Source of the DNA: Planctomycetota bacterium
GTDB taxonomy: Bacteria > Planctomycetota > UBA1135 > GCA-002686595
NCBI GenBank assembly: GCA_020638875.1
Contig: JACKHS010000034.1
Span: forward strand, 1 to 29,134
Direction: 5' to 3'
Length of the DNA stretch: 29,134 nt
How positions within the stretch are numbered: position 1 is the stretch's first letter; each line of letters starts with the position of its first letter. Below are positions 1-7,317 of the stretch, in pieces. The notes beneath the pieces are model-generated. The model was not told where the DNA came from, did no database searches, and saw only the letters and a list, made by a program, of their open reading frames with translations. Both the position numbers and the translations under genes were made by a program.

Positions 1-2
1 CG

Positions 3-1130
3 CTGCTCGCGGAGGGCCGCGTGGGCTTCCTGCTCGTCGCGGGCGGTCAGGCCTCGCGCCTGGGGTACGAGGGGCCCAAGGGCGCGTTCCCCGTCGGCCC
101 CGTCTCCGGCCGGACGCTGTTCGAGCTGCACGCGCGGCGCCTGCGCGCGGCCGCGGCGCGCTACGGCGTGCGCGTGCCCTGGTACGTGATGACGTCGCCC
201 GCGAACGACGCCGCGACGCGCGCCTTCTTCGCCGAGCACGCGCACTTCGGGCTGGACCCCGCCGACGTGCGCTTCTTCGCGCAGGACATGCTGCCGGCGC
301 TCGACCTCGAGGGGCGCATCCTGATGAGCTCGCGCAGCTCGCTGTTCCTCGCGCCCAACGGCCACGGCGGCGTGCTGGCCGCGTTCGCGTCGTCGGGCGC
401 GTTGGCCGACGCGCGCGCGCGCGGCGTCGAGCAGCTGTCGTACTTCCAGGTCGACAACCCGCTGGTGCGGCCGGCCGACCCGCTCTTCCTCGGCCTGCAC
501 GCGCGCGCCGGGGCGCGCATGTCGAGCAAGGTCGTGCGGAAGCGCGACGCCGCCGAGAAGGTCGGCGTCATCGGGCGCGTCGACGGCGCGCTCGGGTGCA
601 TCGAGTACTCCGACCTGCCGGCCGAGCTGCGCGAGGCGCGCGACGCCGCGGGCGGGCTGCTGTTCGGCGCGGGCAACATCGCGGCGCACGCGCTCGAGCT
701 CGACTTCCTGGCCGAGCTCACCGCGGGCGGCGGGCTCGAGCTGCCGTGGCACGTGGCGCGCAAGCGCATGAGCGTCGTCGGCGCGAGCGGCGCGCCGGCC
801 GAGGTCGAGGGCGCCAAGTTCGAGACCTTCGTGTTCGACGCGCTGGCGAAGAGCCCGCGCAGCGTGACGCTCGAGGTCGCGCGCCACGAGGAGTTCAGCC
901 CGGTCAAGAACGCCGAGGGCGAGGACTCGCCGGCCACCGCGACGCGGCACCTGTGCGCGCTGCACGGCGCGTGGGTCGCGGCCGCCGGGCTGGACCTGCC
1001 GGCGCCCGACGCGAGCGGCCTGGTGCGCGTGGAGGTCGATCCGCTGCTGGCCGAGAGCCAGGAGGCGTTCGCCGCCGCGGCGCCGCGGGCGCCGCGGGCT
1101 TTCGAGGGCGGACACCTGTACGATGCCTGA
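3..1130 (+). CDS. UDP-N-acetylglucosamine pyrophosphorylase-like UDP-sugar pyrophosphorylase (5' partial)
   Basis: The reading frame is open from the window edge, so the true start lies upstream; the GTG at 21 is inside the family's conserved core and is not a credible start. The protein matches the eukaryotic-type UDPGP/UAP1 family, which makes UDP-GlcNAc (or UDP-Glc/GalNAc) from UTP and the sugar 1-phosphate. Visible signatures are the nucleotide loop LLVAGGQASRLGYEGPKG, the APNGHGG motif, the QVDNPLV...DPLFLG substrate motif, LFGAGNIAAH, and the late EEFSPVKN motif with the active-site lysine. This differs from the usual bacterial GlmU (left-handed helix protein). UAP1-like enzymes are known in several bacterial phyla including Planctomycetota. 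dapB follows after 60 bp on the same strand and may be co-transcribed. Which sugar is used cannot be read from sequence alone. Confidence 0.85.
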   Translation: MLAEGRVGFLLVAGGQASRLGYEGPKGAFPVGPVSGRTLFELHARRLRAAAARYGVRVPWYVMTSPANDAATRAFFAEHAHFGLDPADVRFFAQDMLPALDLEGRILMSSRSSLFLAPNGHGGVLAAFASSGALADARARGVEQLSYFQVDNPLVRPADPLFLGLHARAGARMSSKVVRKRDAAEKVGVIGRVDGALGCIEYSDLPAELREARDAAGGLLFGAGNIAAHALELDFLAELTAGGGLELPWHVARKRMSVVGASGAPAEVEGAKFETFVFDALAKSPRSVTLEVARHEEFSPVKNAEGEDSPATATRHLCALHGAWVAAAGLDLPAPDASGLVRVEVDPLLAESQEAFAAAAPRAPRAFEGGHLYDA

Positions 1131-1190
1131 GCCCGACGCGCGCACGCGGCGACGCGTGCCCACCGGCGCGCCGGGCGAGGAGCCGCCTGC

Positions 1191-1904
1191 ATGAATTCGA
1201 GCGCACTTCGTCGCGTGGCCGTGATCGGCGCGCCGGGCCGCATGGGCCGCATGGCTTGCGCGCTGCTCGAGGCCCAGACGGACCTCGCCGTGGTCGCGCG
1301 CGTCGGGCGCGGCGAGGACCTGGGCGACGCGCTGGTGCGCAGCGAGGCCGAGCTCGGGCTCGACCTCACGGTGGCCGGGGCGGGCGCGGCGCACGGAGAG
1401 CGCATGCTCGAGCTCGGCGTGCGGCCGGTGATCGGCACGAGCGGCGTCAGCCTCGACGAGAACCGCGCGCTCGACGAGCTCGCCCGCGAGCGCGGGCTGG
1501 GCGGCCTCGTCGTGCCCAACTTCAGCCTCGGCGTGTGGCTGCTGCAGCGCGCCTGCGAGGAGGCCGCGCGCTTCTTCCCCGACGCCGAGATCGTCGAGAT
1601 GCACGGCAAGCACAAGAAGGACAAGCCCTCGGGCACGGCGCTCGACACCGCCGAGCGCATGGCCGCGGCGCGCGACGCCGAGGTCGAGGGCAGCGTGCCG
1701 ATCCACTCGGTGCGCTTGCCCGGGCTCTACTCGAACCAGGAGGTCATGTTCGGCGGCCTGGGCGAGGTGCTGCGCCTGCGGCACGAGACCTACTCGATGC
1801 AGTGCTTCGAGGCCGGCATCCTGGCCGCGCTGCGCTACGCCTCGCGCGCGCTGGGCGTCGGCCGCGGCATCGGCGCGGCCTTCGAGGATCTGGGCGTGCG
1901 CTGA
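1191..1904 (+). CDS. dapB: 4-hydroxy-tetrahydrodipicolinate reductase
   Basis: This enzyme performs the NAD(P)H-dependent reduction step of the diaminopimelate/lysine pathway in the cytosol. The 237-residue protein has the N-terminal Rossmann loop GAPGRMG (residues 13-19), the IGTSG motif (81-85), VPNFSLGV (108-115) and the substrate loop EMHGKHKKDKPSGTA (136-150), followed by the typical C-terminal SVRLPG...MFGGLGE...F..G segment. Length is somewhat below the usual ~270. The first catalytic His (H138) and the substrate Lys (K142) are kept, but the second His of the usual HH pair is Gly139. The ATG is preceded by GAGGAG with 8 nt spacing, which supports this start. The gene ends just before the tRNA-Leu promoter. 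Confidence 0.93.
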   Translation: MNSSALRRVAVIGAPGRMGRMACALLEAQTDLAVVARVGRGEDLGDALVRSEAELGLDLTVAGAGAAHGERMLELGVRPVIGTSGVSLDENRALDELARERGLGGLVVPNFSLGVWLLQRACEEAARFFPDAEIVEMHGKHKKDKPSGTALDTAERMAAARDAEVEGSVPIHSVRLPGLYSNQEVMFGGLGEVLRLRHETYSMQCFEAGILAALRYASRALGVGRGIGAAFEDLGVR

Positions 1905-1917
1905 CGCGCGCAGAGCC

Positions 1918-1945
1918 TTGAACTCGGGCGCGCGCGACCTACGCT
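1918..1945 (+). promoter_or_regulatory. sigma70-like promoter of tRNA-Leu
   Basis: TTGAAC (1918-1923), a 16-bp gap, then TACGCT (1940-1945). Initiation about 7 nt further on would fall immediately before the tRNA at 1956. The pattern matches three other candidate promoters in this window. Confidence 0.6.
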
Positions 1946-1955
1946 GGGCGTGCTT

Positions 1956-2042
1956 GCCAGGGTGGCGGAATTGGTAGACGCGGTGGATTCAAAATCCACT
2001 TCCCTCACGGGAGTAGGGGTTCGAGTCCCCTCCTTGGTACCA
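1956..2042 (+). tRNA. tRNA-Leu (anticodon CAA)
   Basis: A complete class II cloverleaf can be folded by hand. The acceptor stem pairs 1956-1962 with 2032-2038, with two G-U pairs. The D-arm contains the GGTAGACGC type sequence. The anticodon stem pairs GTGGA (1983-1987) with TCCAC (1995-1999), enclosing loop TTCAAAA with anticodon CAA at 1990-1992. A long variable arm (2000-2014) has a TCCC/GGGA stem. The T-arm is AGGGG-TTCGAGT-CCCCT (2015-2031). The discriminator is A2039 and CCA is encoded at 2040-2042. It reads UUG codons, which are rare in this GC-rich sequence. Confidence 0.96.
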
Positions 2043-2101
2043 GCCTCAGCGGCCCGCGGGCCTCGACTCGCAACGACCTCAGAAGCGCATCGGCGAACGC
2101 C

Positions 2102-2776
2102 TTGGTCCAGCAACGCACTCCAGCTCCGGGCCTCGCGCCAGGCTCCGCGACGTCCGCGGCACGCGAGGTGAACGGCGCGCTCGCGCGACACCTGCTGCCG
2201 GTGCTCCTGCACCGCGCGAACAACGCCGCGCAGCTCATGACGGCGCTCTCGAGCTTGGCGCGTTGCGGCCCGGCGCCGAGCGGCCTCTCCTGGCTCGAGG
2301 AGCGCGCGAACGACCTCGCGCAGGCGTCGCACGACGTGGACGAGCTGGGCTACCTGCTCGCGGTGCTGGCCTCGGCCTCGGGCGCGGACCTCATGCTCGA
2401 GCGGCGCGAGCCGCGCGGCCTCGCGTGGACGACGCACGCGGTGGGGGAGGCGTTGCGGCGCGACGAGCGCGTGCTGGCGCCGGCCTCGCACCCCGTTCCC
2501 GACCAGCTCCCGGTGCACGGCGGCTGGGAGCTGTGCTGGGCGGCGGGCTCGCTGCTGCTCGTGGCCGGGAGGGCTGGGGCGCCGGGCGACGTGCTCGAGT
2601 GGCAGTGGCTCGACGAAGGGACGAGCTGGGTGCTCGTCGGCGCGTGCGCCGCGCCGCAGGCGGTCGAGCCGCTGCGCGCCGCGCTCGCCGAACGTTGCCC
2701 CGAGAGCGTGCTCGACGTGCGCGGCGGCGGTTGGAGTTGGCGCGTGCCCGCGGCGTGGTTGCGCGCGCGCGCCTGA
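2102..2776 (+). CDS. HisKA-like phosphotransfer protein with degenerate ATPase region (putative)
   Basis: The 224-residue protein (TTG start at 2102; an in-frame GTG at 2168 would give 202 residues) contains LLHRANNAAQLMTALSSLA at residues 35-53. This resembles a histidine-kinase dimerisation/phosphoacceptor helix (H..NN.L pattern, H37). A second helix rich in Leu/Ala follows at about 75-95. The rest should correspond to a HATPase domain, but no N, G1 or G2 box can be seen. This architecture recalls ChpT-like histidine phosphotransferases, which keep the dimer/His domain and a dead ATPase fold. No signal peptide or membrane helix is visible. It starts about 60 bp after the tRNA and is convergent with the secreted propeller gene. 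The coding potential is clear from the regular codon pattern; the functional call is inference. Confidence 0.6.
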   Translation: MVQQRTPAPGLAPGSATSAAREVNGALARHLLPVLLHRANNAAQLMTALSSLARCGPAPSGLSWLEERANDLAQASHDVDELGYLLAVLASASGADLMLERREPRGLAWTTHAVGEALRRDERVLAPASHPVPDQLPVHGGWELCWAAGSLLLVAGRAGAPGDVLEWQWLDEGTSWVLVGACAAPQAVEPLRAALAERCPESVLDVRGGGWSWRVPAAWLRARA

Positions 2777-2824
2777 GACGCGCGCCGCCCGCGTCGTGCG
2801 CGAGCGGCGCCGTCCCGCGTCGGC

Positions 2825-4108
2825 TCAGTTGAGTGCGGCCGAGCTGCTGCCGATGAAGCCGCCCTGCTCGTCGGTCACGAGCGCCTGGAAGACGAGCGTG
2901 CCGGCGAGGTGCTGCAGGTCGAAGTACGAGAACGTCGCGTCGCCGTTCGCGTCGACCGGCAGGTACCAGTTCAGACGGCGCACCTGACCGAGCGGGATGC
3001 CGGTGTGGTACTGGAAGTCGAAACCGAGCGTGTAGCTCGTCTCGTTCGGGTTCCAGGTGCCGCTCGAGCCCCACGTGACGAGCACGGCGCCGTTGGGCTT
3101 CGCGCCGCTGACGTGGAAGCTCACCGCGTTGCCGTTGTAGACCACGCTGCCCGTCGGGCGCGCGGCGTCGACCACGGCGAGGTTGCCGTTGTCGTAGCGC
3201 AGGTAGGTGCCGGTGTCGGGCTGGTAGGCGTGGAAGTGCCCGTTGCCGCCACGGTCGCCGATCTCGAGCTGGTTGAGCCAGTTGGAGCTCTCCACGACGA
3301 CGTCGATCACGCCGCCACCCTGCGGGTCGAGCTCGAGCACGCGGCTCGTGCCGCCGAAGATCGACTCGGCCAGGAAGACGTAGCCGAACTTCGGCTCGAC
3401 GCACAGCGACGCGGCGCCGTCGAAGCCCGCGGCGACGACGGACGCGTCGAGCTCGGAGAGCTGCGCGCCGCCGGAGACCTGCGCCGCGCTCCAGCGCAAC
3501 ACGCTCGTGTAGCCGGGCGTCGCCGGGAAGGCGTTGTCGATCGTCGCGTAGTAGACGTCGCCGTTCGGCGCGACGTCGAGCGGGCCCGAGGCCCCGGGCA
3601 CGTTGGCGACGACGCTCCACGCGCCGGTCCCCACGTCGACCCGCACGACGTCGTTGCCGCAGTTGCCGGTGCAGGTCACCGCGCTCACCAGCAGGTGGCC
3701 GGCGTCCTCGAAGGCCGCGTCGTAGTTCAGCGGCAAGGTGCACAGCGTCGTGTAGCCCGTACCGTCGAGCGCGACGCGGAACAGGTCGCCGTTGAGACTC
3801 TCGCCGCAGATCGCGTACGTCTCGCCGGGGTCGACGCACACGAACGAGTTGAAGACGAAGCCCGGCAGCGTGGCCAGGTTGACCGCGAAGACGCCGTTCG
3901 CGTCGTAGAGGTCGACCGTGAAGCCGTCGAAGACGACGAGGTCGCCCGTCGACAGCGTGGCGTGCGACGAGAAGGCCGCCGGCACGACCTGGGTGGAGGT
4001 CGCGGCGAAGCCGTCGCCGATCACGTCCTGCGCGGCGGCAGGCGTCAGGAGGAGCAGGGCGCAGGCGAGCGGCGCCAGGGCGCCGCGGAGCTCGGAGGGT
4101 CGGATCAT
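2825..4108 (-). CDS. secreted beta-propeller-like protein under a cobalamin riboswitch
   Basis: The 427-residue protein begins at ATG 4108. The frame is open further upstream, but this start gives a proper signal peptide (basic start, hydrophobic stretch 10-22, TPAAAQD with likely cleavage after A26). Residues about 55-315 consist of short beta-strand repeats of the NHL/SMP-30/YncE propeller style, e.g. GPLDVAPNGDVYYATID (175-191) and SLCVEPKFGYVFLAE (234-248). Six Cys lie in this part (91, 101, 123, 146, 150, 236). Residues about 320-427 look like a separate beta-sandwich, common at the ends of planctomycete secreted proteins. There is no lipobox at the cleavage site. No catalytic motif was recognised. 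A well-formed cobalamin riboswitch precedes it on the same strand, so expression is expected to fall when B12 is plentiful. A role in cobalamin binding, like the BtuG propeller of Bacteroides, is inference from that regulation plus fold. Confidence 0.85.
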   Translation of the reverse strand: MIRPSELRGALAPLACALLLLTPAAAQDVIGDGFAATSTQVVPAAFSSHATLSTGDLVVFDGFTVDLYDANGVFAVNLATLPGFVFNSFVCVDPGETYAICGESLNGDLFRVALDGTGYTTLCTLPLNYDAAFEDAGHLLVSAVTCTGNCGNDVVRVDVGTGAWSVVANVPGASGPLDVAPNGDVYYATIDNAFPATPGYTSVLRWSAAQVSGGAQLSELDASVVAAGFDGAASLCVEPKFGYVFLAESIFGGTSRVLELDPQGGGVIDVVVESSNWLNQLEIGDRGGNGHFHAYQPDTGTYLRYDNGNLAVVDAARPTGSVVYNGNAVSFHVSGAKPNGAVLVTWGSSGTWNPNETSYTLGFDFQYHTGIPLGQVRRLNWYLPVDANGDATFSYFDLQHLAGTLVFQALVTDEQGGFIGSSSAALN

Positions 4109-4213
4109 CCGTTCGATTCTCGAGTCGAGACCGATCGGGACGGAGCCGAACGCGGGCGCAGGCTGCGCGCGCAGAACAAGGATCCGGACCCAGTCCACGA
4201 GGTCGGTCGTCCA

Positions 4214-4387
4214 GCGAGCACCGGAGGTCTCCTGACTCGTCGCTCTCTCCGCGGCGCCAGGCCTTCCCGAGGCGCTTCGAACGTCCTCAGTGACCGACCT
4301 CCGCGTCGGAGGTCACGGCGTCGCGGCGCACGACACACAGTGGCGGGACCGTGCAGGACTCTCACCTGCTTCCCCGTCGGCGCTCGC
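4214..4387 (-). promoter_or_regulatory. cobalamin (adenosylcobalamin-type) riboswitch
   Basis: Read on the minus strand, the RNA shows the conserved blocks of the RF00174-type aptamer in order. They are GGGGAAGCAGGTGAGAGTCC, then GCACGGTCCCGCCACTGTG, then GGTCACTG, CTCGGGAAGGC and the B12 box GAGTCAGGAGACC (box at 4225-4236). A 10-bp closing stem brackets it: GCGAGCGCCG (4387-4378) pairs with CGGTGCTCGC (4223-4214) with one G-U pair. A consensus promoter lies just upstream and the secreted propeller gene starts about 105 nt downstream. That leader contains GACCGACCT (4208-4200), complementary to AGGTCGGTC inside the aptamer (4300-4292), a possible expression-platform switch. Confidence 0.95.
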
Positions 4388-4406
4388 GTCCAGTTGTGAG
4401 CCGCCG

Positions 4407-4436
4407 AGGCTACGCGCACCCCGCGCGCGCTGTCAA
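4407..4436 (-). promoter_or_regulatory. sigma70-like promoter of the riboswitch transcript
   Basis: On the minus strand a perfect TTGACA (4436-4431) is followed after 18 bp by TAGCCT (4412-4407). Transcription would begin about 20 nt before the riboswitch closing stem. The -35 box sits directly behind the stop codon of the cvpA-like gene, so the riboswitch transcript is probably independent of it. Confidence 0.7.
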
Positions 4437-4446
4437 GCGCCGGCGC

Positions 4447-5103
4447 CTACTTGACCTTCGACCCGGCGGCGCCCGAACCGAGGCTCGAGCCGCCGCCCGT
4501 CGCGCCGGCGCCGAGCCACTGGTGCAGGAGCTCGGTGGACTCGGTCTGCCCTTTGGCCAGCACGTTGTGACGCGTCGTCACGAACTGCAGCAGCGCGCGG
4601 CTGTGCGTGCCCTCGAGCGTCTGGTCGACCCAGGCTTGCGGCGCCAGGTAGGCCAGCGCCAGCAGGAAGGCCACGTGCAGGAGGAGCCCGGTCGCCGCGC
4701 CCGCGACGGCGCCGCCGGCGCGGTCCACCAGGCCGAGCTGGATGGCCTCCAGGCTCTTCTTGCCGAGCGTCCCGATCAGCGCCGTGACGACGATGCCCAG
4801 CACGAACAGGCCGACCCAGACGATGCCGACCGCGACCTCGTTGGAGACGTCGAGCCAGCCCTGCACGTGCGCCCCCCACGAGTCGGCGAAGGTGCGCGCG
4901 AGCGCGGCCGAGGCCACCAGGCCGACCAGGCGCACCACCTGCCACCAGAGGCCGCGCAGGAGCCCGAGCAGCAGGAACAGGCCGGCCAGGCCGAGGGCGA
5001 CCCAGTCGATCCAGGCGAGGTGGAAGCCGCCGGGCGCGGCGGCGTCTTGGAAGAGGGCGAGGTCGAGCATGGCGAGGGCGCGCGTTGGAGCGGGCCCGAC
5101 CAT
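4447..5103 (-). CDS. CvpA family membrane protein
   Basis: The protein resembles the CvpA/colicin V production family. WIDWVALGLAGLFLLLGLLR starts the first membrane helix, followed by the family-typical short polar link and second helix (WWQVVRLVGLVASAALAR), then two more hydrophobic stretches and a Gly/Ser-rich C-terminal tail. CvpA proteins are inner-membrane proteins; in other bacteria they have been linked to envelope stress tolerance. Two starts are possible. ATG 5103 (218 residues) has a GGAAGG-like ribosome site about 12 nt upstream. ATG 5070 (207 residues) has none, so 5103 is preferred with modest confidence. The gene stands alone, divergent from the large unknown protein at 5360. 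Confidence 0.8.
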   Translation of the reverse strand: MVGPAPTRALAMLDLALFQDAAAPGGFHLAWIDWVALGLAGLFLLLGLLRGLWWQVVRLVGLVASAALARTFADSWGAHVQGWLDVSNEVAVGIVWVGLFVLGIVVTALIGTLGKKSLEAIQLGLVDRAGGAVAGAATGLLLHVAFLLALAYLAPQAWVDQTLEGTHSRALLQFVTTRHNVLAKGQTESTELLHQWLGAGATGGGSSLGSGAAGSKVK

Positions 5104-5359
5104 GCTAGCTCGATCCCTTCCCGAACGCGCACGCCGGGCTCCGCAAACGCCCCGCGTGGCGGGATCCGCGAGGCATCGAAAGGCACCGCGTCGTTGCGCT
5201 CGACGCACGCGTCCGGGCACGAATCGATGGCGCCCGGGGTCTACGCGCGAGCGCGACCCAGGCCGCGCCACACGGACCGGCCGCGCCGCGCACCGGGCTC
5301 CTCGTGCGGGCTGCATGGAGTACACTGCGCGGTCACCGGAGACCGCCACGACCCTCGCC

Positions 5360-7018
5360 ATGCCCCTGACTCCCGAACGCTTCGAGGCCGGCTTCGAGCT
5401 CTTCCGCGAGCTCGCCGAGCGCGGCGTGCCCGCGCTGGCCGCGCGCCTGGCCGCGAGCCGCGCGCGCTTCTTCGGCGCGGCCGGCCCCGCCGTGCAGGAC
5501 GAGGCCGGCCGCGCGACCGAGCGCCGCCACCTCGAGCGTTTCCTGTTCGAGGAGAGCGCCGGCACCGGCGGCGGGCTCGCCGTCGACGAGCTGCTCGAGG
5601 CCTGGGCTGCGCGCGCGCCGCGCGACCTGCGCGACGAGCACGCGGCCTACCTGCAGTCGGTGCCGGGCATCTTCGAGGTCGTCGCCAGCGCGGCGGGCGC
5701 CGCGCCGCGGCTGCGCGAGCTCGCCGGCCTGGCGGACTACGACCTCGGCGAGGCCGAGCTCGGGGCCGTGTTCGCGGCGGGGGACTTGGTGGTGGGGCGC
5801 CTGTACCCGCTCGGCGACGGCAGCCACCACGTCTCGCCCGGCGCGGGCGTGTTCCGCGACCCGCGCCTCGTACGCGCGCTCGAGCACGACCTCGCGCGCC
5901 TGCGCGAGGAGCGCGGCCACGGCGTGCTGCGCCTCAGCCAGACCGAGCTCGAGGCGATGTTCTGGGAGCGCGCGGTCGCCGCGGTGCCGCGCGACGACGA
6001 CGACCAGGCGCCGACGCGCCTCGCGGAGTTCCTGGCCGCCGGCGGCGTCGCGCCGGCGCAGATCGCGACGTGGCTGGACGCGTTGCGCCGTCAACCGTTC
6101 CCCAGCGAGAGCCTCGCGCCGGGGTCCGAGGACCTGTGCGGCCGCATCCTCGAGGTGCTGGCCTTCGAGACCGAGCTCGACCTCGAGCGCGCGCGCTCGC
6201 TCGTGCTGGCCGCGTGGCGCGCCGGCGCCGCGGTGCCCGCACCCGCGCCCGAGCGCGTGCCCGCGGAGCGCGCCGCCGGCACGACGCCGGTCGCCGAGGC
6301 GGTGGCGGACTTCGCGCGCGACCGTGCGTTGGGCCTCGATCTCGAGGCGTCGCTGCGCGAGCTCGAGCGCAAGCTCGGCCTCGAGGACGACGAGGACGAG
6401 GGCGACGGCCCCGCGCCCGACTTCCCCGGCGTCGTCGGCGCGATGGTCGAGGAGTACCTGTGGGAGCTCGGCGCGACCGAGGGCGCCGAGGCCGTACAGC
6501 GCCAGGCGTCGCTGCGGCTCTTCGGCGAGTTCGCGCGCGGCCTGGGCGTGTTCGAGAACCTCTCGGCGCGCGACGTCCTGACCTTCGTCACGTTCTGGTT
6601 GCCCGAGAGCCGCCGGCTCGCGAGCGGCGCGCAGGCCGAGCCCTTGGTGGGGGCCTTGCAGGGCTTCGCCGCGTGGGCGCGCGAAGCGCAGGGCGTCGAC
6701 GCGCTCGACGCCGAGCTCGACGCGCAGCTCGCGGCGCTGCGCGAGAGCCTGCCGCGCGCGATCGACGCGAACGCGCTGCTGCCGCGCGCCGGCGACGAGG
6801 AGGGCGAGCTCTTCCACCTGCTCGCGTGCGACGCGCGCGGCCGCGCGCGCGTGGCGGGCGTCGAAGGCGAGCCGCGCGAGGTCGAGCTCGACCCGCGCCT
6901 CGCCGCGCTGCTGCGCCCGGGCGATCCCTTCCGCGGCTACACGCGCGTCGACGGCGCCTTCGTCGTCGCGTGTTGCTACCCGCCGCAGGCCGAGGCGCTG
7001 CGCCGCGGACGCGTCTAG
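5360..7018 (+). CDS. hypothetical protein, 552 residues, acidic
   Basis: I do not recognise the family. The protein is soluble, with no signal peptide or membrane helix, and mostly alpha-helical with strong Leu/Ala/Glu/Arg content. Two short segments look alike: AAGDLVVGRLYPLGDGSHHV (about residues 136-155) and a C-terminal LRPGDPFRGYTRVDGAFVV. Both look like small beta-barrels following a helical part. They are reminiscent of the wall-like segments in some SEC-C-associated proteins, but no SEC-C Cys motif is present. An acidic linker LEDDEDEGDGPAPDFP lies near residue 345. ATG 5360 was chosen because the sequence before it is low in coding character; ATG 5315 would add 15 residues. No Shine-Dalgarno site is evident for either. 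Codon pattern (third-position G/C) supports a real gene. Confidence 0.75.
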   Translation: MPLTPERFEAGFELFRELAERGVPALAARLAASRARFFGAAGPAVQDEAGRATERRHLERFLFEESAGTGGGLAVDELLEAWAARAPRDLRDEHAAYLQSVPGIFEVVASAAGAAPRLRELAGLADYDLGEAELGAVFAAGDLVVGRLYPLGDGSHHVSPGAGVFRDPRLVRALEHDLARLREERGHGVLRLSQTELEAMFWERAVAAVPRDDDDQAPTRLAEFLAAGGVAPAQIATWLDALRRQPFPSESLAPGSEDLCGRILEVLAFETELDLERARSLVLAAWRAGAAVPAPAPERVPAERAAGTTPVAEAVADFARDRALGLDLEASLRELERKLGLEDDEDEGDGPAPDFPGVVGAMVEEYLWELGATEGAEAVQRQASLRLFGEFARGLGVFENLSARDVLTFVTFWLPESRRLASGAQAEPLVGALQGFAAWAREAQGVDALDAELDAQLAALRESLPRAIDANALLPRAGDEEGELFHLLACDARGRARVAGVEGEPREVELDPRLAALLRPGDPFRGYTRVDGAFVVACCYPPQAEALRRGRV

Positions 7019-7317
7019 CCCGCTGCACCGGGCCTCCGGCGCCAGGACGACGCCCTCGGCCTCCGTGCTTCGCCTGAAAGGCTCGCCGAGTCCAGCGCCT
7101 GGCCTGCGTCTCTGGACGCCACGCCCGAGCGGATGCCGTCGTCCGGGCCGCCGAAGCACGCCGGCAACGGGCGGCTCGCCCGCTCGACTCCTGCACGGGT
7201 CCGCCGACCCGCGCGCGAACGCAGGCGGCGCGCGAACGCAGGCGGCGCGCCACCGGGGGGGCGCGCCGCGCGGAGGGCGCCCGGAGCGCCGGACGCCTAA
7301 ATGGGCGTTCCTAGAGC
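7019..7317. other. intergenic stretch between converging genes
   Basis: About 300 bp between the large unknown protein (+) and the GyrI-like lipoprotein (-). It contains a 17-bp tandem duplication (listed separately) and a weak, bulged GGACGCC/GGCGTTCC hairpin near 7291-7312 that might end one of the two transcripts. No gene was seen. Confidence 0.5.
7212..7245. repeat. perfect 17-bp tandem duplication
   Basis: CGCGCGAACGCAGGCGG occurs twice back to back (7212-7228 and 7229-7245). It lies between convergent genes, so it is probably a replication-slippage product without function. Confidence 0.9.

Noticed and set aside
1123..1194. Short open frame overlapping the end of the pyrophosphorylase gene and the dapB start
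   Set aside because: Only 23 codons, Arg/Pro-rich, no supporting ribosome site; probably chance.
2051..2062. GGCCCGCGGGCC perfect palindrome after the tRNA
   Set aside because: Too short and too likely by chance at this GC content to call as a terminator or operator.
1835..2518. Minus-strand frame containing GTRTPTPVREVDFESTAS
   Set aside because: This peptide is the well-known false translation of the antisense strand of a tRNA-Leu.
2777..2795. GACGCG/CGCGTC hairpin between two convergent genes
   Set aside because: Only a 6-bp stem and no U-tract; many equal hairpins exist by chance here.
4108..4198. Upstream start at 4198 for the propeller protein
   Set aside because: It would add 30 residues before a good signal peptide and begin immediately after the riboswitch closing region; ATG 4108 is the sensible start.
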